Positions 24,533 through 33,345 of a stretch of 38,860 nucleotides of DNA are shown one piece after another (position 1 is the stretch's first letter; each line of letters begins with the position of its first letter). Position numbers and translations under genes: made by a program. Under the pieces are notes generated by a model. It was not told the DNA's origin. It saw only the letters and a program-made list of their open reading frames with translations, and searched no databases. The stretch is from JAAGZL01 sp964628835 (GTDB taxonomy: Bacteria > Pseudomonadota > Gammaproteobacteria > Chromatiales > Chromatiaceae). Where the stretch lies: the NCBI GenBank assembly GCA_964628835.1, contig CAZVME010000026.1, forward strand, positions 1-38,860, read 5' to 3'.

Positions 24533-26181
24533 TATATTGCTTCCAGTCTACGTTTAAGATCCATTAGGGCTGCCAAAGACAGCTGGTCGTTTAGTTCCTT
24601 GTCTACAGACTCGAAGCTACGCCCCTTCACTTTTTCATAGATCTTATCCGTAAGACGTATCTCGGCATTTTCCCCGAATACAAACTGTGAAATGGAATCG
24701 ACGGTCGCACCAAAAGTTCTCAGTCTAGGTTGCTCAATACTGACCCCCCTATTTTCTAGTTGCTGAAATACATGCACCTGTTCCTTGGGTACTTCCCTAA
24801 CGAAATATGCGGAGTGGGTAGCTAGGATTGCATGAGAACCGGTGTGCTCAAGCAAATAGTCAAGTAATTCAACGAAATCCGAAATCATATTAGGGTGCAT
24901 ATGTGTTTCAGGCTCGTCCATTAGAACGAATGAACCATTCTCGATATATAGGCAGCATAACAGTGCAAATTTGAAGAACGTGAGTTGCCCACTACTTAGT
25001 GGGTAAGCATTATTTAATACTTGCAGACGTGGATCTACTTTCGGATCTACATTTGCCCAGCGGTCCAAGGTCGCCTGTTCGCCACCTTTGATAAATTCGT
25101 TTAATGGAACGTATTCAACTTCACCAGTTTTGAGAGCAATAAGTAATGAGTCAGTAGGTAGTGATTTTTGTATCGCCCCAAGAAAAAGATCCCACCGAGA
25201 ACTATCGCCAATTCTTTGATCACTGCGTGCAAGCTGAACCAATGTTTCACCAATAGAACGTGATGTTTTAGCACGGCTATTACGAGTCAGGTTAAGCCGC
25301 CGATAGAACAGTTTCTGTGATTTTTTGCGTTCTGAAGGAAACGTGTTGCCTGTTTCCCCAGGTGTGGCAACAGCTAATATCCTGCTAATCATTGGTCTGC
25401 CAAGAGGACTTTTACTATCTGAAAGACTTACCTCAGGATCCTGATATCTCAAAGCGGCGCGACAGAAATACCTCAATGCCAGGCTCTTACCGAGGCCATT
25501 TTTCCCGATTAGTATATTTATACGTCGCGGGATCAGCCCCTCATTTGAAAAGCGAAAATTAATCTTGTGCGGGTTGCGATACCCATCTAAAGCAAACGTT
25601 AAATCAAGGGTCTTTGATATCGCCGAAAAATCCTCTTCTTCAATCCCAGAGAGCACGCTATCGGCATTATTAAACGCAAAAAATGGCTCAGAGTTGCGCA
25701 TGAACCCACGACTAAATACTTCAGAGGCTAACGCCTTCTCAACCCAGTCATGCCTTCCATGCTTGTAAACTACGAGATCATTAACAGACTTTAGAAAAAT
25801 ATCAGCTAGCTTCGGCCCAAGACCATCGACCAAATGTCTATAGTTCATTAAATCAGGTAACAACGTAAAAAAGGGTGGGATGTCGTCAGGAGTGACGACT
25901 GCCTTGTTTGATTTTTTTATGAGCTCTGCCAATGTTGGTCGCCACTCATAGAATTTATCTTGTTCTGCCTTACTGGCCTTATGCGGTGGCAAAAACCCTA
26001 TCAACATACTCCCTTCGATTGACTCAACGTCTGCACTCACGCAGACCCTAAAAACACACTTAATCTGGAAACCAAAATCGTTCCAACCACTATCAACAGG
26101 TGTGATGGTCACTTGCCAGGGAACCGGAACAACTTCGTTTTGAGAAAATAGAACTTGGATTAGGTCGTTATCTTTCTCCAT
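24532..26181 (-). CDS. ABC/SMC-type ATPase with novel N-terminal domain, Septu PtuA-like
   Basis: A 549-residue ATPase. Walker A is GKNGLGKS (226-233), the ABC signature is LSSGQ (395-399), Walker B is VLMDEPE with D422-E423, and the H-loop is ATHS (H456). The C-terminal part has the layout of OLD/RecF-like defence ATPases. Residues 1-215 are an extra domain of unknown fold, containing WQVTITPVDSGWNDFGF and TLLPDLMNYRHLVDGLG. A typical PtuA has its Walker A near the N-terminus, so this is unusual. A strong ribosome-binding site (AGGAGAGG on the coding strand) sits 5 nt before ATG 26181. It is the fourth gene of the hsd operon. Confidence 0.85.
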   Translation of the reverse strand: MEKDNDLIQVLFSQNEVVPVPWQVTITPVDSGWNDFGFQIKCVFRVCVSADVESIEGSMLIGFLPPHKASKAEQDKFYEWRPTLAELIKKSNKAVVTPDDIPPFFTLLPDLMNYRHLVDGLGPKLADIFLKSVNDLVVYKHGRHDWVEKALASEVFSRGFMRNSEPFFAFNNADSVLSGIEEEDFSAISKTLDLTFALDGYRNPHKINFRFSNEGLIPRRINILIGKNGLGKSLALRYFCRAALRYQDPEVSLSDSKSPLGRPMISRILAVATPGETGNTFPSERKKSQKLFYRRLNLTRNSRAKTSRSIGETLVQLARSDQRIGDSSRWDLFLGAIQKSLPTDSLLIALKTGEVEYVPLNEFIKGGEQATLDRWANVDPKVDPRLQVLNNAYPLSSGQLTFFKFALLCCLYIENGSFVLMDEPETHMHPNMISDFVELLDYLLEHTGSHAILATHSAYFVREVPKEQVHVFQQLENRGVSIEQPRLRTFGATVDSISQFVFGENAEIRLTDKIYEKVKGRSFESVDKELNDQLSLAALMDLKRRLEAI

Positions 26182-26191
26182 ATCCCTCTCC

Positions 26192-28012
26192 TTAATCTAT
26201 TACCTTCTCAATCACGGCATCGGCTATATGTAATTGGGTGGTTTGAGCGTCTTGGACGCGGGCCTTGAGGGCGTCGCAGAGGGCCATGAGTTCTTCGACT
26301 TTGGCGACGATGCGGTGTTGTTCCTCAACGGGAGGAACAGCTATTGGCATTTTATTTAGGATGCCATGATTCAAATTGGTCATAGTTGCACCGACTGATT
26401 CACCTCCTAGATAACTTCGTACATATTCACTCCTGAATAGCAGCACTACATAACTTCTATCAATGTCTTTATAAAACCGTAAAACAAAACTACCTGTTCC
26501 ACACAATAACCCAGCAGACTCATGGGTAACAACCGCACAACGCCCCATCTCCCCTCGTCTAGCCATAACAACATCTCCAACAAGCAACTTGTGAGATGCT
26601 AATTCGACAGCCTTTTCATCCGATACAGAAATTGAAGAATCAGGAATGATTGCTCCATCTATTATGTGTGACGGGTTTATTAATTCTACTCCGCCACTGA
26701 TGTAATCTGATTTGTGAACCATAGAACCAAATGGTCCTGTAGCAACTTCAATCACAAATTCAGCAAACCTTACCTCTTCCCATTTTTCGGAAAGATATGA
26801 AAATCTTTCCTCATTGGATAGTTCAGATACAGGTTTCGCTTTTCTGATTTTTTTCTCTTTAACCAACCGCGCTTTCTCTTCAGCAATCTTTTTCAGCAGC
26901 ACGCTGGAGGGTTCGTCGCTGGGGTCTTGGGGGACGAGTTTGCCCATGACGGCGAGTTGGAGGATGGTTTGTTTGAGTTGATCGATGGAATCTTCGGTAG
27001 TGAAGAGGGTATCGAAGTGTTCGGCAATGCGGTTCCAGGCTTGTTGGGTGCTTTGGGTGGTCGCCCCCGGTATCTCTGCTTCACGCTCCACTTGTGCAGC
27101 CTGCACATCGTCGCTGGTGTCTACGAGGGTGCGCAGCAGGGTTTCGACCAGGGTCTGGTGGGACTGGAGGCTGTCGGTTTGTTGTTGTTCCAGTTGGTCG
27201 CAGAGGGCCATGAGTTCATCGACTTTGACGACGATGCGGTGTTGTTCATCTGTTGGTGCCAGAGGGATTAACGCGAGTCGTGCTTTGTCAGTCCCTAGCC
27301 TAGGAAGGTTCATTCCATGCGTTGATTCATTGGCATAAATTATGAAATTGGGAGCTTTAAGCAGCAAGCGCAAATATGAAGGAACAATTCCTACATAACT
27401 TCTTACCGGGATAATTTCAGTGGTACAAACACCAGATTCATCAGCAATGAGCACTTTGTCTAAATAGGGTCGCAACTTTCCGTAAAGCACATCACCGACA
27501 TCAAATATGTTCTTTGAGCTTCTGAATGGCCGCTCAGAATACCGAACACGCTTCAATAATTTTGATGTAGTTTTTTCTACATCCTCTAATTCTAGAATCC
27601 ATGTGTCGTCATCAACATCACCAGGTTCGGCCTTTTCCGTAATTCCATAGTTTGTAACATCCCCTAAGCGTGCCCATTCCCAATTTTCGGGGAGAAAATG
27701 TGGCTGATCATCTCCAATATCAGCTAGCTTTTTCTGCTTCTTAATCTTCCCTTTCTTAATTAACCGCACTTTCTCTTCAGCATTCTTTTCCAACAACATG
27801 CTGGCTGGTTCGTCGTTAGGGTCTTGCGGCACCAGCTTGCCGCGCACTGCCAACTCCAGAATCAACTCACGCAGTTTCTGGATGCCGTAGGGGCTGATCT
27901 TGCCGTTGCGGCCACGACCGGTGGTGGCCTTTTTTACATAGATACTGCTCCAGAGACCGAGGTGGTCAGTAACTGGATTACCACTGGTCTGGGTGCTTAC
28001 CTCTGCACTCAT
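26192..28012 (-). CDS. hsdS: Type I restriction-modification specificity subunit HsdS
   Basis: A 606-residue subunit that chooses the DNA site for the complex. It has two target recognition domains (about 105-255 and 405-560), each preceded by a conserved helix repeat: ELAVRGKLVPQDPNDEPAS (53-71) and QLAVMGKLVPQDPSDEPSS (352-370). Each ends with EQHRIVxKVxELMALCD (256-272, 564-580). Recognition would be a bipartite sequence that cannot be read from sequence. It overlaps hsdM by four bases (ATGA). The second half has lower GC than the repeats, consistent with domain exchange. Confidence 0.95.
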   Translation of the reverse strand: MSAEVSTQTSGNPVTDHLGLWSSIYVKKATTGRGRNGKISPYGIQKLRELILELAVRGKLVPQDPNDEPASMLLEKNAEEKVRLIKKGKIKKQKKLADIGDDQPHFLPENWEWARLGDVTNYGITEKAEPGDVDDDTWILELEDVEKTTSKLLKRVRYSERPFRSSKNIFDVGDVLYGKLRPYLDKVLIADESGVCTTEIIPVRSYVGIVPSYLRLLLKAPNFIIYANESTHGMNLPRLGTDKARLALIPLAPTDEQHRIVVKVDELMALCDQLEQQQTDSLQSHQTLVETLLRTLVDTSDDVQAAQVEREAEIPGATTQSTQQAWNRIAEHFDTLFTTEDSIDQLKQTILQLAVMGKLVPQDPSDEPSSVLLKKIAEEKARLVKEKKIRKAKPVSELSNEERFSYLSEKWEEVRFAEFVIEVATGPFGSMVHKSDYISGGVELINPSHIIDGAIIPDSSISVSDEKAVELASHKLLVGDVVMARRGEMGRCAVVTHESAGLLCGTGSFVLRFYKDIDRSYVVLLFRSEYVRSYLGGESVGATMTNLNHGILNKMPIAVPPVEEQHRIVAKVEELMALCDALKARVQDAQTTQLHIADAVIEKVID

Positions 28013-29487
28013 GCCTGTTCCCCACCCAGTGCCTGATGCAGGCTGTACTTGAGTTGTTCGCGCAGGTCGGTGATGGCCTGTTGCTGCTCCTGGTACTGTT
28101 GCAGCAGTTCATCGGGATCATGGCTGATCTGTTCACCAACGTGGGGATTTTTGATGTCGAGGTTGTAGTTGCGGGCCACGATCTCTTCGACGCTAACCTG
28201 CCAGGCCTGTTCGGTCTGCTCGCGGCTGGCGAAGCCGTCGGCCTCATCGCCCCACCAGTCGATCTCGGTCTGAAACTCCTCGAAGCGCATGGGCTTGGTC
28301 TTGTTGTAGCTTTTGACGCCTTTCGGGTAGGGGTGATCGTAATACCAGACCTGCTCGGTGGGCTGTCCTTTGGTGAAGAAGAGCAGGTTGGTCTTGATGC
28401 CGGTATAGGGATTGAACACACCATTGGGCAGACGAACAATGGTGTGCAGGTTGCACTCTTCCAGCAGGCTCTGTTTGAGACGGGTTTTCATGCCTTCGCC
28501 GAACAGGAAACCATCAGGCAGCACCACGGCGGCGCGGCCCTTATCCTTGAGCAGTTTGATGATGAGCGCCATGAACAGGTCGGCGGTCTCACGGGTGCGC
28601 AGATTGGCGGGAAAGTTGTTTTCGATGCCGTCCTCTTCCATGCCGCCGAACGGTGGGTTGGTGATGATGACGGCTTTGCGGTCTTTGTTGCCGTAGTCCT
28701 TGTAGGGGCGGCTCAGGGTGTTGTCATGGCGGATGTTGGTGGGGGTGTCGATCCCATGCAGGATCATGTTGGTGGTGGCCAGCATGTGTGGCAGGGCCTT
28801 TTTCTCTACGCCAAAGATGGAGGCTTGCAGGGTCTCTTCGTCTTCGCCGGTTTTGACGTAGTGCTCGCGCTTGTGGTCGATGGTGCAGGCGAGAAAACCG
28901 CCGGTGCCACAGGCCGGGTCGAGGATCTTTTCTTCCAACTTTGGGTCTACGCGGTTGACGATGAAGCGGGTGACGGCGCGTGGGGTGTAGAACTCGCCTG
29001 CATTGCCTGCGCTTTGCAGGTCTTTGAGGATCTGTTCGTAGATACTGCCGAAGGTGTGGCGGTCTTGGGTGTTGTTGAAGTCGATCTCGTTGATCTTGTT
29101 GATGACCTGGCGCACCAGGGTGCCGGACTTCATGTAGTTGTAGGCATCCTCGAAGACGGTGCGCACGACCTGGGCGCGTTGGCCTGCCGGTCCGTGGGTG
29201 GGCAGTTTTTCCTTGAGCGTAGGGAATAGCGAGTCGTTGATGAATCGAGCCAGGGTTTCACCCGTTATCCCTTCGGCGTCCGCAGCCCATTCCCGCCAAC
29301 GCAGATCCTCTGGAAGGGGTGACTGGTAGTCGTCTTCCAGCAGTTCCAGTTCGGCCTCGCGGTCATCGAAGATCTTGAGAAAGAACATCCACACCAGTTG
29401 GCTGATGCGCTGGGCGTCGCCATCGACGCCGACATCTTTGCGCATGATGTTTTGTATGGATTTGATGATGCCGGAAACGTTGCTCAT
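28009..29487 (-). CDS. hsdM: Type I restriction-modification DNA methyltransferase subunit HsdM
   Basis: A 492-residue N6-adenine methyltransferase. The N-terminal helical domain leads into SAM motif I DPACGTGGF (190-198) and catalytic motif IV NPPFGG (277-282). Two HsdM with one HsdS methylate the host sites, and HsdR joins for cleavage. The start ATG 29487 overlaps the hsdR stop as ATGA, and the stop overlaps the hsdS start the same way, so the three are translated as a unit. Long open frames on the opposite strand here are artefacts. Confidence 0.96.
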   Translation of the reverse strand: MSNVSGIIKSIQNIMRKDVGVDGDAQRISQLVWMFFLKIFDDREAELELLEDDYQSPLPEDLRWREWAADAEGITGETLARFINDSLFPTLKEKLPTHGPAGQRAQVVRTVFEDAYNYMKSGTLVRQVINKINEIDFNNTQDRHTFGSIYEQILKDLQSAGNAGEFYTPRAVTRFIVNRVDPKLEEKILDPACGTGGFLACTIDHKREHYVKTGEDEETLQASIFGVEKKALPHMLATTNMILHGIDTPTNIRHDNTLSRPYKDYGNKDRKAVIITNPPFGGMEEDGIENNFPANLRTRETADLFMALIIKLLKDKGRAAVVLPDGFLFGEGMKTRLKQSLLEECNLHTIVRLPNGVFNPYTGIKTNLLFFTKGQPTEQVWYYDHPYPKGVKSYNKTKPMRFEEFQTEIDWWGDEADGFASREQTEQAWQVSVEEIVARNYNLDIKNPHVGEQISHDPDELLQQYQEQQQAITDLREQLKYSLHQALGGEQA

Positions 29488-31832
29488 GCGGTTTGGTCCT
29501 GCTCAAAGAGGGCTTGTTCGAGTTCTTGTATGGCGGCCTCATACTTGGCCTTGCCACCGAAAACCTGGTTGATGATCTCTACGGGTGTGCCTATCTGGTC
29601 GAAAGGTTTGAGTTTCAGCACCTTGGCGCTCTCCAGGGTATTGATACCTTCATCGGCGTATTTTTCCAGCAGAGCATCGAGCACGGCCCGCGCCTGATCG
29701 CCGTATTGGGTGAAGTAGTTGCGCTTCTTGACCTTGTTGGCGCGCTCTTTTCGGGTGAGTGGCGGCTGGCCGAAGGCGATGTGGCAGATGAGGTCGAAGT
29801 CGCCGTAGTCTTTGCCGATTTCAGCGGCGAGGTTGTCGAGCACGATGCCGTGTTCTTCCAACTCGTCGAGGATGGCCTGCTTTTTCTTCTCGCTGTTCCA
29901 GCGTTTGAGGAAATCCTCCAGTGAGGCGTATTCGGATTGGATCTGCTTGCGGCTGAAGTCTTTGTAGGACTCGGTAATCAGATCACCGTCGGGGCCGATG
30001 TATTCAATGCGTTCGTGGATGATACGGGCTGGTACGCCGCTAACGCGGACCTTGTATGTGCCTTGCTCCTCCTGTATTTCATCATCAAGCTCATCATCGC
30101 CGGGTTCCGGGTCGGGTGGCACGGGGTCATCATCATTGCCCGGCTCGTAGATCACCACAGGCTCGCCGTCGAAGTCGGGGTCACGGAACAGTTCGGTGGC
30201 CTTCTTGAAATCCATGATGCTGAAGAACCATTTGCCATTTTCCTCGTCGATGCGGGTGCCACGGCCAATGATCTGCTTGAAGCTGGTCATGGAGGTGATG
30301 GTCTTGTCCAGCACGATCAATTTGCAGGTCTTGGCGTCAACGCCAGTGCTGAGCAGTTCTGAGGTGGTGGCAATGACCGGGAAGCGGCTTTCCGGGTCGA
30401 TAAAGTTATCCAGTTCAGCCTTGCCTTCCACACTGTCGCCCGTGATACGCATGACGTATTTGGGGTTGTCGGTGGCCACATGCCCTGCGGCATTGACGAT
30501 GGCGACACGCATACGCTCGGCGTGGTCGATGTCTTCACAGAAGATGATGGTCTTACCGAATGGATCGGTGGCGTTGAGGTATTGCATAACCCGATTAGCC
30601 ACTAGCTTAGTGCGCTGATTGAGGACCAGGATGCGGTCCATGTCGGCCTGATTGTATTCCCGATGCTCGATCTCCTGGCCGAGGTCATCCTTCATGCCTT
30701 TTGGCGGCACCCAGCCGAGCACATCCTTATCGATGTCGATGCGTACCACCTTGTAGGGGGCAAGGAAGCCGTCTTCGATACCCTGCTTGAGGCTGTAGGT
30801 GTAGACCGGCTCGCCGAAATAGGTGGTGCTTGAGACATATTTGGTCTCTTTGGGGGTGGCAGTGAGGCCGAGCTGCACTGCGCCGGAGAAATATTCAAGG
30901 ATTTCACGCCAGGCGGAATCGTCTGCGGCGCTGCCACGGTGGCACTCGTCGATGACAATCATATCGAAGAAGTCGCGGGAGATGGATTTGAATATTTTGT
31001 CCTCTTCATCCGGCCCGGTGATGGCCTGGTAGAGGCCCAGGTAGATTTCGTAGGAGGGATCGATCTTGCGGTTTTTTATCTTGTTCATGACCGAGCCGAA
31101 GGGCTTGAAGTCGTTGACCAGGGTTTGATCGGCAAGGATATTTCGGTCGACCAGGAACAGTACCCGCTTGACGTGCTGGGCCTTCCACAGCCGCCAAATG
31201 GTCTGGAAGGTAGTGTAGGTCTTTCCTGTACCGGTGGCCATGACCAGCAGGACGCGCTTTTGTCCCCTGGCAACGGCCTCGATGGTGCGATTGATGGCCT
31301 CAGTCTGGTAGTAGCGAGGCTCCTTGCCGGAGGTGTCCAGGTGATAGGGCTGGACGACAAGATCCTCGGCCTGATCTTCGATACCACGATAGGTTTTATA
31401 CCGTTGCCAAAGAGTGGCTGGCGGTGGGAAATCGTCTAGCTGGAATTCGGTTTCGATTAGCTCGCCTGGTCTGGGCACCTTGTTGTGGGAGGCGAAGGCG
31501 TCACCGTTTGAGCTGAAGGCACTGGGCACTTCGAGAATTTCCACATAACCGAGAGCCTGCTGCATGCCGTGGCTCACGGTGTATTTGTTGTCCTTGGCCT
31601 CCACCACGGCAATGGGGATGCCAGGCTCCCAGGAGAGCACATAGTCAGCGAATTTTTTCTTTTTCTTGTTACGTGCGGACATATTGCCACGGACGATGAC
31701 CGGGCCGGGCGTCAGTGTGACTTCACGGCGGATCTGCTGCATTTGGTCCCAGCCGGCGTTCTTGATTGCTGGAGTGATGAACAGGTCACAGATGTCTATT
31801 TCGCTGAGTTTTTGTTTGTCTTTCTTATTCAT
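29484..31832 (-). CDS. hsdR: Type I restriction endonuclease subunit HsdR (EcoEI-type)
   Basis: A 782-residue translocase-nuclease. The N-terminal PD-(D/E)xK nuclease is visible as FADYVL and AVVEAKD (D63, E78, K80). The superfamily 2 helicase part has Walker A ATGTGKT (199-205), the DEAD-box variant DECH (295-298), LTATP and the late motif IIGRGTR. The C-terminal EcoEI_R-type domain ends the protein. It is the first gene of the operon. A GGGAGA ribosome-binding site precedes ATG 31832. It cleaves unmodified DNA after ATP-driven translocation. Confidence 0.96.
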   Translation of the reverse strand: MNKKDKQKLSEIDICDLFITPAIKNAGWDQMQQIRREVTLTPGPVIVRGNMSARNKKKKKFADYVLSWEPGIPIAVVEAKDNKYTVSHGMQQALGYVEILEVPSAFSSNGDAFASHNKVPRPGELIETEFQLDDFPPPATLWQRYKTYRGIEDQAEDLVVQPYHLDTSGKEPRYYQTEAINRTIEAVARGQKRVLLVMATGTGKTYTTFQTIWRLWKAQHVKRVLFLVDRNILADQTLVNDFKPFGSVMNKIKNRKIDPSYEIYLGLYQAITGPDEEDKIFKSISRDFFDMIVIDECHRGSAADDSAWREILEYFSGAVQLGLTATPKETKYVSSTTYFGEPVYTYSLKQGIEDGFLAPYKVVRIDIDKDVLGWVPPKGMKDDLGQEIEHREYNQADMDRILVLNQRTKLVANRVMQYLNATDPFGKTIIFCEDIDHAERMRVAIVNAAGHVATDNPKYVMRITGDSVEGKAELDNFIDPESRFPVIATTSELLSTGVDAKTCKLIVLDKTITSMTSFKQIIGRGTRIDEENGKWFFSIMDFKKATELFRDPDFDGEPVVIYEPGNDDDPVPPDPEPGDDELDDEIQEEQGTYKVRVSGVPARIIHERIEYIGPDGDLITESYKDFSRKQIQSEYASLEDFLKRWNSEKKKQAILDELEEHGIVLDNLAAEIGKDYGDFDLICHIAFGQPPLTRKERANKVKKRNYFTQYGDQARAVLDALLEKYADEGINTLESAKVLKLKPFDQIGTPVEIINQVFGGKAKYEAAIQELEQALFEQDQTA

Positions 31833-32423
31833 TGATGCTCAGTCTCCCAATCCTAGGGATGGATTTCCAATTGATTATTTGTTGTACTCATCTAACCTTC
31901 CTTGTCGTGATTGATTCTTTAGCACTAGTGAGTGTCAGGATCTGCAATCTGTACAACAACCTTGTTGCAATACTGGAGAATCATCACCTCGATCATGTTG
32001 GCAATGGAGCGGTGCACCTGCTGCGTAGCGTCTCTTTCAAGTCCGGATCGACGCGAAAGGTCAGTGTGGCGTTATTAATGCTGGCCGTGGCTCTCCACGG
32101 TAGCTACTGTAATGTACTGGAAAGTCCCATATAATCCAAGGAGTTAGTTTCTAATCGCTTTGGGTCGCATTTATGGAATATAAATGTCCTGATTCTGTAG
32201 CAACTGCAACACAGGACAATTGTTGCTTTGTAGCCATATAGAAACACTACTTATTGATGTTGTCTGATAGTGCGTGACCAGATGATATTTACAATAATTA
32301 AAGAAAAAATCGTCCAGTCTGCATCATGCGCGATAGTTATATCAGCTGTTGGAGAGACCCAACGCTTTCTCAAAATACTCACAACATACTGTTGCTAACC
32401 AAATGTAAAAGCGATCTAGTACC
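31833..32423. other. 591-bp intergenic region upstream of hsdR
   Basis: It holds the hsd promoter region (31833-31920), the frameshifted ribbon-helix-helix relic (31925-32094) and an AT-rich stretch leading to the plus-strand hypothetical gene. A short inverted repeat GCAAC/GTTGC lies near 32200-32226. The open frame 31832-32134 on the plus strand is antisense to the relic and not a gene. Confidence 0.55.
31925..32094 (-). pseudogene. Frameshifted ribbon-helix-helix (CopG/Arc-like) antitoxin relic
   Basis: On the minus strand, SINNATLTFRVDPDLKETLRS lies in one frame, and after a frameshift near 32020 the sequence continues QVHRSIANMIEVMILQYCNK, ending in TAG (31927-31925). Together these read as one ribbon-helix-helix domain: a beta strand (TLTFRVD), helix A (PDLKETLR) and helix B (SIANMIEVMILQYC). 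No ATG remains at the expected start. No toxin gene is next to it. It sits upstream of hsdR in the same orientation. Confidence 0.65.
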
Positions 32424-32975
32424 ATGAAAAAGAAAAGCAAGTTACCTCGTTATCCTAAAGTACTTTTTGAGAAACTTCGATTTGCTTTGTTTTGTGTGCG
32501 TGATCTTGATCATGAAATGGTTATGGACCTGTTAATGAAGTATCGGTGTAATCGCACAAGATTTATTGCCGCCACAGGGATCAATAATAAATACTTGCCT
32601 ACAGAGGTGGGTAATTGTGAAAGTGTTTCAGTGAAGGACTTAGAACCTATCCCGATTGAGCATCTTCATAATATTGAACAGCTAGACGAAGCTTTCCAGC
32701 AGCTTCATAAATACCGCAATGGTGGTGCTGGAGATTATATTGCCGCAGATGTTGAGAGTGGAATCAACAGCCTTAGAGCAAAAATGCCACGAGCACCAAG
32801 GATAGGTAGGGGTGAAAAAGTAGACCACGATGAAATTTGCGCTTATCTTCGCCGCCGATCATATGAGAGCAGCAGTAATAAGAAAGCTCTAAGAATAGAT
32901 GCAATGTCTCATTTCAACATTAGTGAACGTACTATATATACGGCCCTAAGTAAGGGAAGAATCCCAAAAAAATAA
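32424..32975 (+). CDS. Hypothetical protein with possible C-terminal helix-turn-helix
   Basis: A 183-residue basic, soluble protein of no family that I recognise. Its C-terminal 35 residues (about 148-183: KKALRIDAMSHFNISERTIYTALSKG) read like a helix-turn-helix, with NISERTIYTAL as the recognition-helix region. It is AT-rich and opens the plus-strand mobile module. A role in island regulation is a guess from position. Confidence 0.7.
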   Translation: MKKKSKLPRYPKVLFEKLRFALFCVRDLDHEMVMDLLMKYRCNRTRFIAATGINNKYLPTEVGNCESVSVKDLEPIPIEHLHNIEQLDEAFQQLHKYRNGGAGDYIAADVESGINSLRAKMPRAPRIGRGEKVDHDEICAYLRRRSYESSSNKKALRIDAMSHFNISERTIYTALSKGRIPKK

Positions 32976-33060
32976 TTACTGCAAGTTAAGCCGTTAGCTG
33001 CAATTTTCTCAGCAATCATACCGGCCATGTTTCCAACAGCGCCCCAGGAGGTGCAAAAAC

Positions 33061-33345
33061 ATGGTTAAAAAAATATTTCGACTCCCTAAGGTATTAGACG
33101 CCACTGGTGATGGTCGTTCAGCCATCTATCTCAAAATTTCTAACGGAACTTTTCCTCCTCCAGTCAACTTGGGGCCACGTTCAGTAGGTTGGCCAGATTA
33201 TGAAGTTGATACTATCAATGCTGCTCGTATTGCTGGTAAATCTGAAGAAGAAATAAAAGCTTTGGTCTTGAAATTAGTTGCGGCCAGAAAGAATGCAGGA
33301 AATGATGGTTTTAGTTATCCATCAAAAGAGGAACGTGATGACTAA
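33061..33345 (+). CDS. AlpA-family helix-turn-helix regulator
   Basis: A 94-residue AlpA-type DNA-binding protein: FRLPKVLDATGDGRSAIYLKISNGTFPPPVNLGPRSVGWPDYEVD is the typical winged helix-turn-helix pattern of phage and island AlpA/excisionase-like regulators. A perfect AGGAGGTG (33046-33053) precedes the ATG by 7 nt. In P4-like islands such proteins activate integrase expression or excision. Its end overlaps the primase start by 8 bp (ATGACTAA). Confidence 0.88.
   Translation: MVKKIFRLPKVLDATGDGRSAIYLKISNGTFPPPVNLGPRSVGWPDYEVDTINAARIAGKSEEEIKALVLKLVAARKNAGNDGFSYPSKEERDD

Noticed and set aside
28036..29229. Long plus-strand open frame (397 codons) opposite hsdM
   Set aside because: Antisense to a well-conserved methyltransferase; its length comes from codon bias of the real gene.
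33027..33068. 13-codon open frame overlapping the start of the AlpA-like gene
   Set aside because: No ribosome-binding site and no conserved feature; overlap is probably chance.
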